Source: Mixophyes australis
Lineage: Eukaryota; Chordata; Amphibia; Anura; Limnodynastidae
NCBI GenBank assembly: GCA_036250195.1
Contig: JAVHZZ010000072.1
Span: forward strand, 248,001-312,000
Direction: 5' to 3'
DNA: 64,000 bases
Part shown: one piece after another, positions 14,216 to 29,159 of the stretch
Layout: each line of letters starts with the position of its first letter
Position numbering within the stretch: the first letter of the stretch is position 1
Made by a program: the position numbers and the translations under genes
The notes under the pieces: generated by a model
The model's input: only the letters and a program-made list of their open reading frames with translations
Databases searched by the model: none
Told to the model about the DNA's origin: nothing

Positions 14216-15800
14216 ATTTATGATTCAATTCATGATTCAATTCATGATTCATGATTCAATTCATGATTCATGATTCAATTCATGATTCATGATTTAATTC
14301 ATGATTCATGATTCATGATTCAATTCATGATTCAATTCATGATTCATGATTGATGAATTCAATTCATGATTCATGATTCATGATTTATGATTCAATTCAT
14401 GATTCAATTCATGATTCATGATTCAATTCATGATTCATGATTCAATTCATGATTCATGATTCATGATTCAATTCATGATTCAATTTATGATTCATGATTC
14501 ATGATTCATAATTTAATTCATGATTCAATTTATGATTCATGATTCAATTCATGATTCAATTCATGATTCATGATTCAATTCATGATTCATGATTCAATTC
14601 ATGATTCATGATTCAATTCATGATTCATGATTAAATTCATGATTCATGATTCGATTCATGATTCAAGATGCATGATTCAATTCATGATTCATGATTCAAT
14701 TCATGATTCATGATTCAATTCATGATTCATAATTCATGATTCATGATTCAATTCATGATTCATGATTCAATTCATGATTCGAATCCTGATTCAATTCATG
14801 ATTCGAATCCTGATTCAATTCATGATTCATGATTCATGATTCAATTCATGATTCATGATTCATGATTCAATTCATGATTCATGATTCATGATTCATGATT
14901 CATGGGTCAATTCATGATTCATGATTCATGATTCAATTTATAATTCATGATTCATGATTCATGATTGGATTCATGATTCATGATTCATGATTCAATTTAT
15001 GATTCATGATTCATGATTCAATTCATGATTCATGATTCGTTTCATGATTCTTGATTCATGATTCATGATTCGATTCATGATTCATGATTCATGATTCAAT
15101 TCATGATTCATGATTCATGATTCATGATTCAATTCATGATTCAATTTATGATTCATGATTCATGATTCATAATTTAATTCATGATTCAATTTATGATTCA
15201 TGATTCAATTCATGATTCAATTCATGATTCATGATTCATGATTCAATTCATGATTCATGATTAAATTCATGATTCATGATTTGATTCATGATTCATGATG
15301 CATGATTCAATTCATGATTCATAATTCATGATTCATGATTCAATTCATGATTCAAGATTCAATTCGTGATTCATAATTCATGATTCATGATTCAATTCAT
15401 GATTCATGATTCAATTCATGATTCGAATTCTGATTTAATTCATGATTCGAATCCTGATTCAATTCATGATTCATGATTCAATTCATGATTCATGATTCAT
15501 GATTCAATTCATGATTCATGATTCATGATTCATGATTCATGAGTCAATTCATGATTCATGATTCATGATTCAATTCATAATTCATGATTCATGATTCATG
15601 ATTCATGATTCGATTCATGATTCATGATTCATGATTCAATTTATAATTCATGATTCATGATTCAATTCATGATTCATGATTCGTTTCATGATTCTTGATT
15701 CATGATTCATGATTCGATTCATGATTCATGATTCATGATTCAAATTATGATTCATGATTCAGGATTCAATTCATGATTCATGATTCAATTCATGATTCAT
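14200..15800 (+). repeat. Segmental copy of about 21.4-23.0 kb and 31.6-33.2 kb
   Basis: This block recurs twice downstream in the same orientation. The rare CATGGGTCAATTC lies at 14,901, 22,146 and 32,352. The accompanying GAATCCTG doublets lie near 14,780, 22,025 and 32,231. The offsets are 7245 bp to the second copy and about 17,451 bp to the third. All three share GATTCAAGATTCAATTCGTG about 600 bp later. It links region II with region III and shows that a segment of at least 1.5 kb was copied over distance before the local tandem expansions. Confidence 0.8.
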
Positions 15801-16770
15801 GATTCATGATTCATGATTCAATTCATAATTCATGATTAATGATTCATGATTCAATTCATGATTTATGATTCATGATTCATGATTCATGATTTATGATTCG
15901 ATTCATTATTCATGATTCATGATTCATGATTAAATTCATGATTCATGATTCAATTCATGATTCATGATTCATGATTCATGATTCGTGATTCAATTCATGA
16001 TTCATGATTCATGATTCAATTCATGATTCATGATTCATGATTCCTGATTCATGATTCGATTCATGATTCATGATTCATGATTCAATTTATGATTCATGAT
16101 TCAAGATTCATGATTCAATTCATGATTCATGATTCAATTCATGATTCATGATTCATGATTCAATTCATGATTCATGATTCATGATTCATGATTCATGAGT
16201 CAATTCATGATTCATGATTCATGATTCAATTCATAATTCATGATTCATGATTCATGATTCATGATTCGATTCATGATTCATGATTCATGATTCAATTTAT
16301 AATTCATGATTCATGATTCAATTCATGATTCATGATTCGTTTCATGATTCTTGATTCATGATTCATGATTCGATTCATGATTCATGATTCATGATTCAAA
16401 TTATGATTCATGATTCAGGATTCAATTCATGATTCATGATTCATGATTCATGATTCAATTCATAATTCATGATTAATGATTCATGATTCAATTCATGATT
16501 TATGATTCATGATTCATGATTCATGATTCATGATTCAATTCATAATTCATGATTAATGATTCATGATACATGATTCATGATTTATGATTCGATTCATTAT
16601 TCATGATTCATGATTCATGATTAAATTCATGATTCATGATTCAATTCATGATTCATGATTCATGATTCATGATTCGTGATTCAATTCATGATTCATGATT
16701 CATGATTCAATTCATGATTCATGATTCCTGATTCATGATTCGATTCATGATTCATGATTCATGATTCAAT
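15450..16770 (+). repeat. Tandem duplication, offset about 656 bp
   Basis: The GTTTC marker at 15,681 recurs at 16,337. Its flanks recur too: GAGTCAATTCATG upstream, and GATTCAAATTATGATTC followed by CAGGATTC downstream. The junction near 16,105 follows GATTCAAGATTCATG, and the same word ends the second copy near 16,785. The second copy contains an additional internal repeat of CATAATTCATGATTAATG near 16,465 and 16,542. Boundaries are estimates inside repeated sequence. Confidence 0.78.
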
Positions 16771-17141
16771 TTATGATTCATGATTCAAGATTCATGATTC
16801 ATGATTCGATTCATGATTCATGATTCAATTCATGATTAATGATTCATGATTCAATTCATGATTCATGATTCAATTCATGATTCAATTCATGTTTCATGAT
16901 TCGATTCATGATTCTTGATTAATGATTCGATTCATGATTAATGATTCATGATTCAATTCATGATTCATGATTCAATTCATGATTCATGATTCATGATACG
17001 ATTCATGATTCTTGATTCATGATTCATGATTCAATTCATGATTCATGATTCATGATTCAATTCATGATTCATGATTCAATTCATGATTCTTGATTCATGA
17101 TTCATGATTCAATTCATGATTCATGATTCATGATTCAATTC

Positions 17142-20100
17142 ATGATTCATGATTCAATTCATGATTTATGATTCATGATTCAATTCATGATTCATGATTT
17201 AATTCATGATTCAATTCATGATTCATGATTCGATTCATGATTCATGATTCAATTCATGATTCATGATTCAATTCATGATTCATGATTCGATTCATGATTC
17301 ATGATTCCATTCATGATTCATGATTCAATTCATGATTCATGATTCATGATTCAATTCATGATTCAATTCATGATTCATGATTCATGATTCAATTTATTAT
17401 TCATGATTCATGATTTAATTCATGATTCAATTCATGATTCATGATTCAATTTATTATTCATGATTCATGATTTATAATTCAATTCATGATTCATGATTCA
17501 TGGTTCAATTCATGATTCATGATTCGATTCATGATTCAATTCATGATTCATAAATCATGATTCATGATTCATGATTCGATTCATGATTCAATTCATGATT
17601 CATGATTCATGATTCATGATTCAATTCATAATTCATGATTCATGATTCATGATTCATGATTCAATTTATGATTCTTGATTCATGATTCATGATTCGATTC
17701 ATGATTCTAGATTCATGATTCAATTCATGATTCATGATTAAATTCATGATTCAAGATTCATGATTCGATTCATGATTCATGATTCAATTCATGATTCATG
17801 ATTCATGATTCAATTCATTATTCGATTCATGATTCATGATTCGATTCATGATTCATGATTCAATTCATGATTCATGATTCATGATTTAATTCATGATTCA
17901 TGATTCATGATTCATGATTCATGATTCAATTCATGATTCATGATTCATGATTCAATTCATGATTCAATTCATGATTCATGATTCATGATTCAATTTATGA
18001 TTCATGATTCATGATTCAATTCATGATTCATGATTCAATTCATGATTCATGATTCAATTCATGATTCATGATTCAATTCATGATTCATGATTCGATTCAT
18101 GAATCATGATTCATGATTCAATTCTTGATTCATGAATCATGATTCAATTCATGATTCATGATTCATGATTCAATTCATGATTCAATTTATGATTCATGAT
18201 TCATGATTCATAATTTAATTCATGATTTAATTTATGATTCATGATTCAATTCATGATTCAATTCATGATTCATGATTCATGATTCAATTCATGATTCATG
18301 ATTCAATTCATGATTCATGATTCAATTCATGATTCATGATTAAATTATGATTCATGATTCGATTCATGATTCATGATGCATGATTCAATTCATGATTCAT
18401 GATTCGATTCATGATTCATGATGCATGATTCAATTCATGATTCATGATCCATAATTCATGATTCATGATTCAATTCATGATTCATGATTCAATTCATGAT
18501 TCATAATTCATGATTCATGATTCAATTCATGACTCATGATTCAATTCATGATTTGAATCCTGATTCAATTCATGATTCGAATCCTGATTCAATTCATGAT
18601 TCATGATTCAATTCATGATTCATGATTCAGGATTCAATTCATGATTCATGATTCATGATTCATGATTCATGATTCAATTCATAATTCATGATTAATGATT
18701 CATGATTCAATTCATGATTTATGATTCATGATTCATGATTCATGTTTCATTTCATGATTCATGATTCATGATTCAATTCATGATTCATGATTCAATTCAT
18801 GATTTATGATTCATGATTCAATTCATGATTCATGATTTAATTCATGATTCAATTCATGATTCATGATTCGATTCATGATTCATGATTCAATTCATGATTC
18901 ATGATTCAATTCATGATTCATGATTCGATTCATGATTCATGATTCCATTCATGATTCATGATTCAATTCATGATTCATGATTCATGATTCAATTCATGAT
19001 TCAATTCATGATTCATGATTCATGATTCAATTTATTATTCATGATTCATGATTTAATTCATGATTCAATTCATGATTCATGATTCAATTTATTATTCATG
19101 ATTCATGATTTATAATTCAATTCATGATTCATGATTCATGGTTCAATTCATGATTCATGATTCGATTCATGATTCAATTCATGATTCATAAATCATGATT
19201 CATGATTCATGATTCGATTCATGATTCAATTCATGATTCATGATTCATGATTCATGATTCAATTCATAATTCATGATTCATGATTCATGATTCATGATTC
19301 AATTTATGATTCTTGATTCATGATTCATGATTCGATTCATGATTCTAGATTCATGATTCAATTCATGATTCATGATTAAATTCATGATTCAAGATTCATG
19401 ATTCGATTCATGATTCATGATTCAATTCATGATTCATGATTCATGATTCAATTCATTATTCAATTCATGATTCATGATTCGATTCATGATTCATGATTCA
19501 ATTCATGATTCATGATTCATGATTCAATTCATGATTCATGATTCATGATTCATGATTCATGATTCAATTCATGATTCATGATTCATGATTCAATTCATGA
19601 TTCAATTCATGATTCATGATTCATGATTCAATTTATGATTCATGATTCATGATTCAATTCATGATTCATGATTCAATTCATGATTCATGATTCAATTCAT
19701 GATTCATGATTCAATTCATGATTCATGATTCGATTCATGAATCATGATTCATGATTCAATTCTTGATTCATGAATCATGATTCAATTCATGATTCATGAT
19801 TCATGATTCAATTCATGATTCAATTTATGATTCATGATTCATGATTCATAATTTAATTCATGATTTAATTTATGATTCATGATTCAATTCATGATTCAAT
19901 TCATGATTCATGATTCATGATTCAATTCATGATTCATGATTCAATTCATGATTCATGATTAAATTATGATTCATGATTCGATTCATGATTCATGATGCAT
20001 GATTCAATTCATGATTCATGATTCGATTCATGATTCATGATGCATGATTCAATTCATGATTCATGATCCATAATTCATGATTCATGATTCAATTCATGAT

Positions 20101-20400
20101 TCATGATTCAATTCATGATTCATAATTCATGATTCATGATTCAATTCATGACTCATGATTCAATTCATGATTTGAATCCTGATTCAATTCATGATTCGAA
20201 TCCTGATTCAATTCATGATTCATGATTCAATTCATGATTCATGATTCAGGATTCAATTCATGATTCATGATTCATGATTCATGATTCATGATTCAATTCA
20301 TAATTCATGATTAATGATTCATGATTCAATTCATGATTTATGATTCATGATTCATGATTCATGTTTCATTTCATGATTCATGATTCATGATTCAATTCAT
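17142..20400 (+). repeat. Tandem duplication, offset 1638 to 1619 bp
   Basis: About 17,142-18,779 is repeated as about 18,780-20,400. Markers in the first half are offset exactly 1638 bp: GATTTATG at 17,163 and 18,801, TAAATCATGA at 17,551 and 19,189, and the XbaI word CTAGATTC near 17,707 and 19,345. Later markers are offset 1619 bp, for example ATTTGAATCC at 18,551 and 20,170. The second copy therefore lost 19 bp, exactly one 7-mer plus one 12-mer. Both copies end with CATGTTTCATTTCATG, after which the second copy continues into different satellite. The near-constant spacing implies a fairly recent event. Confidence 0.9.
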
Positions 20401-21299
20401 GATACATGATTCATGATTTATGATTCGATTCATTATTCATGATTCATGATTCATGATTCAATTCATGATTCATGATTCAATTCATGATTCATGATTAATG
20501 ATTCATGATTCGTGATTCAATTCATGATTCATGATTCATGATTCAATTCATGATTCATGATTCCTGATTCATAATTCGATTCATGATTCATGATTCAATT
20601 CATGATTCATGATTCAAGATTCATGATTCGTGATTCAATTCATGATTATTGATTCATGATTCAATTCATGATTCATGATTAAATTCATGATTCAATTCAT
20701 GATTCATGATTCGATTCATGATTCTTGATTCATGATTCGATTCATGATTCATGATTCATGATTCAATTCATGATTCATGATTCAATTCATGATTCATGAT
20801 TCATGATTCGATTCATGATTCATGATTCATGATTCATGATTCAATTCATGATTCATGATTCATGATTCATGATTCAATTCATGATTCATGATTCTTGATT
20901 CATGATTCATGATTCAATTCATGATTCATGATTCGATTCATGATTCATGATTCAATTCATGATTCATGATTCAATTCATGATTCATGATTCAATTCATGA
21001 TTCTTGATTCATGATTCGATTCATGATTCATGATTCATGATTCAATTCATGATTCATGATTCAATTCATGATTCATGATTCATGATTCGATTCATGATTC
21101 ATGATTCATGATTCATGATTCAATTCATGATTCATGATTCATGATTCATGATTCAATTCATGATTAATGATTCAATTCATGATTCATGATTCAATTCATG
21201 ATTCATGATTCGATTCATGATTCATGATTCAATTCATGATTCATGATTCAATTCATGATTCATGATTCATGATTCAATTCATGATTCAATTCATGATTC

Positions 21300-24200
21300 A
21301 TGATTCATGATTCAATTTATGATTCATGATTCATGATTCATGAATCAGTTCATGATTCAATTCATGATTCATGATTGATGAATTCAATTCATGATGCATG
21401 ATTCATGATTTATGATTCAATTCATGATTGAATTCATGATTCATGATTCAATTCATGATTCATGATTCAATTCATGATTCATGATTTAATTCATGATTCA
21501 TGATTCATGATTCAATTCATGATTCAATTCATGATTCATGATTCATGATTCAATTTATGATTCATGATTCATGATTCATGATTCATGATTCAATTCATGA
21601 TTCAATCATTATTCATGATTGATGAATTCAATTCATGATTCATGATTCATGATTTATGATTCAATTCATGATTCAATTCATGATTCATGATTCAATTCAT
21701 GATTCATGATTCAATTCATGATTCATGATTCAATTTATGATTCATGATTCATGATTCATGATTCATAATTTAATTCATGATTCAATTTATGATTCATGAT
21801 TCAATTCATGATTCAATTCATGATTCATGATTCATGATTCAATTCATGATTCATGATTCAATTCATGATTCATGATTAAATTCATGATTCATGATTCGAT
21901 TCATGATTCAAGATGCATGATTCAATTCATGATTCATGATTCAATTCATGATTCATGATTCAATTCATGATTCATAATTCATGATTCATGATTCAATTCA
22001 TGATTCATGATTCAATTCATGATTCGAATCCTGATTCAATTCATGATTCGAATCCTGATTCAATTCATGATTCATGATTCATGATTCAATTCATGATTCA
22101 TGATTCATGATTCAATTCATGATTCATGATTCATGATTCATGATTCATGGGTCAATTCATGATTCATGATTCATGATTCAATTTATGATTCATGATTCAT
22201 GATTCATGATTCATGATTCGATTCATGATTCATGATTCATGATTCAATTTATGATTCATGATTCATGATTCAATTCATGATTCATGATTCGTTTCATGAT
22301 TCTTGATTCATGATTCATGATTCGATTCATGATTCATGATTCATGATTCAATTCATGATTCATGATTCATGATTCATGATTCATGATTCAATTCATGATT
22401 CAATTTATGATTCATGATTCATGATTCATAATTTAATTCATGATTCAATTTATGATTCATGATTCAATTCATGATTCCATTCATGATTCATGATTCATGA
22501 TTCAATTCATGATTCATGATTAAATTCATGATTCATGATTCGATTCAAGATTCATGATGCATGATTCAATTCATGATTCATAATTCATGATTCATGATTC
22601 AATTCATGATTCAAGATTCAATTCGTGATTCATAATTCATGATTCATGATTCAATTCATGATTCATGATTCAATTCATGATTCGAATCCTGATTTAATTC
22701 ATGATTCAAATCCTGATTCAATTCATGATTCATGATTCATGATTCAATTCATGATTCATGATTCATGATTCAATTCATGATTTATGATTCATGATTCATG
22801 ATTCATGAGTAAATTCATGATTCATGATTCATGATTCAATTCATAATTCATGATTCATGATTCATGATTCATGATTCAATTTATAATTCATGATTCATGA
22901 TTCAATTCATGATTCATGATTCGTTTCATGATTCTTGATTCATGATTCATGATTCGATTCATGATTCATGATTCATGATTCAAATTATGATTCATGATTC
23001 AGGATTCAATTCATGATTCATGATTCATGATTCATGATTCAATTCATAATTCATGATTAATGATTCATGATTCAATTCATGATTTATGATTCATGATTCA
23101 TGATTCATGATTCAATTCATGATTCATGATTCATGATTCAATTCATGATACATGATTCATGATTTATGATTCGATTCATTATTCATGATTCATGATTCAT
23201 GATTAAATTCATGATTCATGATTCAATTCATGATTCATGATTCATGATTCATGATTCGTGATTCAATTCATGATTCATGATTCATGATTCAATTCATGAT
23301 TCATGATTCATGATTCCTGATTCATGATTCAATTCATGATTCATGATTCATGATTCAATTTATGATTCATGATTCAAGATTCATGATTCATGATTCGATT
23401 CATGATTCATGATTCAATTCATGATTAATGATTCATGATTCAATTCATGATTCATGATTCAATTCATGATTCAATTCATGTTTCATGATTCGATTCATGA
23501 TTCTTGATTAATGATTCGATTCATGATTAATGATTCATGATTCAATTCATGATTCATGATTCAATTCATGATTCATGATTCATGATTCGATTCATGATTC
23601 TTGATTCATGATTCATGATTCAATTCATGATTCATGATTCATGATTCAATTTATGATTCATGATTCAATTCATGATTTATGATTCATGATTCAATTCATG
23701 ATTCATGATTTAATTCATGATTCAATTCATGATTCATGATTCGATTCATGATTCATGATTCAATTCATGATTCATGATTCAATTCATGATTCATGATTCG
23801 ATTCATGATTCATGATTCCATTCATGATTCATGATTTAATTCATGATTCATGATTCATGATTCAATTCATGATTCAATTCATGATTCATGATTCATGATT
23901 CAATTTATTATTCATGATTCATGATTTAATTCATGATTCAATTCATGATTCATGATTCAATTTATTATTCATGATTCATGATTTATAATTCAATTCTTGA
24001 TTCATGATTCATGGTTCAATTCATGATTCATGATTCGATTCATGATTCAATTCATGATTCATAAATCATGATTCATGATTCATGATTCGATTCATGATTC
24101 AATTCATGATTCATAAATCATGATTCATGATTCATGATTCAATTCCTGATTCATGATTCAATTCATGATTCATAAATCATGATTCATGATTCATGATTCA

Positions 24201-27200
24201 TGATTCAATTCCTGATTCATGATTCAATTCATGATTAATAATTTATGATTCATGATTCAATTCATGATTCGAATCCTGATTCAATTTATGATTCATGATT
24301 TGATTTATGATTCATGATTCATGATTCAATTCATGATTCATGATTCATGATTCATGATTCATGATTCGATTTATGATTCATGATTCATGATTCATGATTC
24401 AATTCATGATTCATGATTCATGATTCAATTCATGATTCATGATTCGATTCATGATTTTCGATTCATGATTCATGATTCGATTCATGATTCATGATTCACT
24501 TCATGATTCAATTCATGATTCATGATTCAATTCATGTTTCAATTCATGATTCATGATTCAATTCATGATTCATGATTCAATTCATGATTCCTGATTCATG
24601 ATTTAATTTATGATTCATGATTCAATTCATAATTCATAATTCATGATTCAATTCATGATTCATGATTCAATTCATGATTCATGATTCAATTCATGATTCA
24701 ATTTATGATTCATGATTCATGATTCATGATTTAATTCATGATTCAATTCATGATTCATGATTCAATTCATGATTCAATTCATTATTCATGATTCATGATT
24801 CAATTCATGATTCATGATTCAATGCATGATTCATGATTCAATTCATGATTCATGATTCAATTCATTTTTCATGATTCATGATTCAATTCATGATTCATGA
24901 TTCAATTCATGATTCATGATTCATGATTCATGATTCATGATTCAATTCATGATTCAATTCATACTTCATAATTCATGATTCATGATTCAATTCATGATTC
25001 ATGATTCAATTCATGTTTCGAATCCTGATTCAATTCATGATTCATGATTCAACTCATGATTCATGATTCATGATTCAATTCATGATTCATGATTCATGAT
25101 TCATGATTCATGATTCGATTCATGATTCATGATTCATGATTCATGATTCATGATTCATGATTCGATTCATGATTCATGATTCATGATTCATGATTCAATT
25201 CATGATTCATGATTCATGATTCAATTCATGATTCATGATTCCTTTTTATGATTCTTGATTCATGATCCATGATTCGATTCATGATTCTTGATTCATGATT
25301 CAATTCATGATTCATGATTCATAATTCATAATTCATGATTCAATTCATTATTCATGATTCATGATTCATGATTCATGATTCAATTTATAATTCATGATTC
25401 ATGATTCATGATTCAATTCATGATTTATGATTCATGATTCAATTCATAATTCGTGATTCATGATTCATGATTCAATTCATGATTCATGATTCGATTCATG
25501 ATTCATGATTCATGATTCATGATTTATGATTCAATTCATGATTCAATTCATGATTCATGATTCATGATTCAATTCATAATTCATGATTCATGATTCATGA
25601 TTCAATTCATGATTTATGATTCATGATTCAATTCATAATTCGTGATTCATGATTCATGATTCAATTCATGATTCATGATTCGATTCATGATTCATGATTC
25701 ATGATTCATGATTTATGATTCAATTCATGATTCAATTCATGATTCATGATTCATGATTCAATTTATGATTCATGATTCATGATTAAATTCATGATTCAAT
25801 TCATGATTCATGATTGATGAATTCAATTCATGATTCATGATTCATGATTTATGATTCAATTCATGATTCAATTCATGATTCATGATTCAATTCATGATTC
25901 ATGATTCATGATTCAATTCATGATTCATGATTCGATTCATGAATCATGATTCATGATTTATTTCATGATTCATGATTCATGATTCAATTTATGATTCATG
26001 ATTCATGATTCAATTCATGATTCAATTTATGATTCATGATTCATGATTCATAATTTAATTCATGATTCAATTTATGATTCATGATTCAATTCATGATTCA
26101 ATTCATGATTCATGATTCATGATTCAATTCATGATTCATGATTAAATTCATGATTCATGATTCGATTCATGATTCATGATGCATGATTCAATTCATGATT
26201 CATAATTCATGATTCATGATTCATGATTAAATTCATGATTCATGATTCAATTCATGATTTATAATTCATGATTCATAATTCAATTCATGATTCATGATTC
26301 AATTCATGATTCGAATCCTGATTCAATTAATGATTCGAATCCTGATTCAATTCATGATTCATGATTCATGATTCAATTCATGATTCATGATTAATGATTC
26401 AATTCATGATTCATGATACATGATTCATGATTCATGAGTCAATTCATGATTCATGATTCATGATTCAATTCATGATTCATGATTCATGATTCATGATTAA
26501 TGATTCGATTCATGATTCATGATTCATGATTCAATTTATGATTCATGATTCATGATTCAATTCATGATTCATGATTCGTTTCATGATTCTTGATTCATGA
26601 TTCATGATTCGATTCATGATTCATGATTCATGATTCAATTCATGATTCATGATTCATGATTCATGATTCAATTCATAATTCATGATTAATGATTCATGAT
26701 TCAATTCATGATTTATGATTCATGATTCATGATTCAATTCATGATTCATGATTCAATTCATGATACATGATTCATGATTGAATTCATGATTCATGATTCA
26801 TGATTCATGAGTCAATTCATGATTCATGATTCATGATTCAATTTATGATTCATGATTCATGATTCATGATTCATGATTCGATTCATGATTCATGATTCAT
26901 GATTCAATTTATGATTCATGATTCATGATTCAATTCATGATTCATGATTCGTTTCATGATTCTTGATTCATGATTCATGATTCGATTCATGATTCATGAT
27001 TCGATTCATGATTCATGATTCATGATTCAATTCATGATTCATGATTCATGATTAATGATTCATGATACAATTCATGATTCATGATTCATGATTCATGATT
27101 CAATTCATAATTCATGATTAATGATTCATGATTCAATTCATGATTTATGATTCATGATTCATGATTCATGATTCAATTCATGATTCATGATGCATGATTC

Positions 27201-29000
27201 AATTCATAATTCATGATTCATGATTCAATTCATGATTCATGATTCAATTCATGATTCATGATTCATGATTCATGATTCAATTCATGATTCATGATTCATG
27301 ATTCATGATTCAATTCATGATTCATGATTCATGATGGAATTCATGATTCATGATTCATGATTCAATTCATGATTCATGATTCATGATGCATGATTCAATT
27401 CATGATTCATGATTCATGATTCAATTCATGATTCATAATTCATGATTCATGATTCAATTCATGATTCATGATTCAATTCATGATTCATGATTCATGATTC
27501 ATGATTCAATTCATGATTCATGATTCATGATTCATGATTCAATTCATGATTCATGATTCATGATGGAATTCATGATTCATGATTCATGATTCAATTTATG
27601 ATTCATGATTCATGATTCAATTTATGATTCTTGATTCAATTCATGATTCATGATTCGTTTCATGATTCATGATTCATGATTCATGATTCGATTCATGATT
27701 CATGATTCATGATTCAATTCATGATTCATGATTCATGATTCATGATTCATGATTCAATTCATGATTCATGATTCATGATTCATGATTTAATTCATAATTC
27801 ATGATTAATGATTCATGATTCAATTCATGATTTATGATTCATGATTCATGATTCATGATTCAATTCATGATTCATGATTCAATTCATGATTCATGATTCA
27901 TGATTTAATTTATAATTCATGATTCAATTCATGATTCAATTCATGAATCATGATTCATGATTCAATTCATGATTCATGATTCATGGTTCAATTCATGATT
28001 CATGATTCATGATTCAATTCATGATTCATGATTCATGATTTAATTTATAATTCATGATTCAATTCATGATTCAATTCATGAATCATGATTCATGATTCAA
28101 TTCATGATTCATGATTCATGGTTCAATTCATGATTCATGATTCAATTCATGATTCATGAGTCATGTTTCAATTCATGATTCAATTCATGATTCATGATTC
28201 ATGATTCAATTTATGATTCATGATTCATGATTCATGATTCATGATTCAATTCATGATTCAATTCATGATTCATGATTCAATTCATGATTCATGATTCAAT
28301 TCATGATTCATGATTCAATTCATGATTCATGATTAAATTCATGATTCATGATTCAATTCATGATTTATAATTCATGATTCATGATTCAATTCATGATTCA
28401 TGATTCAATTCATGATTCGAATCCTGATTCAATTCATGATTCGAATCCTGATTCAATTCATGATTCATGATTCATGATTCAATTCATGATTCATGATTCA
28501 TGATTCAATTCATGATTCATGATTCATGATTCATGAGTCAATTCATGATTCATGATTCATGATTCAATTCATGATTCATGATTCATGATTCATGATTAAT
28601 GATTCGATTCATGATTCATGATTCATGATTCAATTTATGATTCATGATTCATGATTCAATTCATGATTCATGATTCGTTTCATGATTCTTGATTCATGAT
28701 TCATGATTCGATTCATGATTCATGATTCATGATTCAATTCATGATTCATGATTCATGATTCATGATTCAATTAATGATTCATGATTCATGATTCATGATT
28801 CAATTCATAATTCATGATTAATGATTAATGATTCAATTCATGATTTATGATTCATGATTCATGATTCATGATTCAATTCATGATTCATGATTCATGATTC
28901 AATTCATGATACATGATTCATGATTTATGATTTGATTCATGATTCATGATTCATGATTCATGATTCAATTCATGATTCATGATTCAATTCATGATTCGAA
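21300..29000 (+). repeat. Segmental duplication, upstream copy (offset about 10.2 kb)
   Basis: This block is repeated at about 31.5-38.7 kb. Paired markers include TCATGGGTCA (22,145 and 32,351, offset 10,206), GATTTGATTTATG (24,297 and 34,515, offset 10,218), GATTTTCGATTC (near 24,454 and 34,672, offset 10,218), CATACTTC (near 24,960 and 35,185, offset 10,225) and CCTTTTTATG (25,241 and 35,459, offset 10,218). After about 26 kb the offset falls to about 10,090-10,120, because about 128 bp present here near 25,890-26,020 is absent from the downstream copy. Seven-base shifts along the alignment show gain and loss of single words. Confidence 0.88.
24297..25830 (+). repeat. TTTTCG/CATACTTC/CCTTTTTATG block, copy 1
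   Basis: A distinctive subfamily block is recognised by ordered rare words: GATTTGATTTATG (24,297), GATTTTCGATTC (24,454), CATTTTTCATG (near 24,864), CATACTTC (24,960), GTTTCGAATCCTG (near 25,015), GATTCAACTCATG (near 25,049), CCTTTTTATG (25,241), paired CATAATTCGTG (near 25,446 and 25,623) and TTGATGAATTC (25,811). Other full or partial copies are at about 34.5-36.0, 38.77-39.68, 44.46-44.64 plus 44.79-45.7, 47.06-47.78 and 55.8-57.27 kb, with only the first part near 29.5 and 31.0 kb. The T-run in CCTTTTTATG is one of the longest homopolymers in the window. Confidence 0.85.
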
Positions 29001-29159
29001 TCCTGATTCAATTCATGATTCGAATCCTGATTCAATTCATGATTCATGATTCATGATTCAATTCATGATTCATGATTCATGAGTCAATTCATGATTCATG
29101 ATTCATGATTCAATTTATGATTCATGATTCATGATTCGATTCATGATTCATGATTCATG

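Larger units (their letters stand above)
9500..21300 (+). repeat. Region II: GTTTC-poor satellite subfamily
   Basis: I found no GATTCGTTTCATG marker between about 9,840 and 15,035, nor between about 16,345 and 22,280, although it recurs every 0.4-1.3 kb over much of the rest of the window. In its place this region carries GATTCAAGATTC, GATTCTAGATTC (an XbaI site), GATTATAG, CATAAATCATG, CAGGATTC and GATTTGAATCCTG. A short stretch near 14.8-16.8 kb returns to the region I cycle with GTTTC and GAATCCTG. The base words are otherwise the same and the orientation does not change. I read this as a diverged subfamily that amplified separately, and its edges are approximate. Confidence 0.75.

Noticed and set aside
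24860..25250. Transposon remnant at the T-rich words CATTTTTC and CCTTTTTATG
   Set aside because: The words are under 10 bases, have satellite on both sides, no terminal repeats and no target duplication. They fit point or short indel variants.
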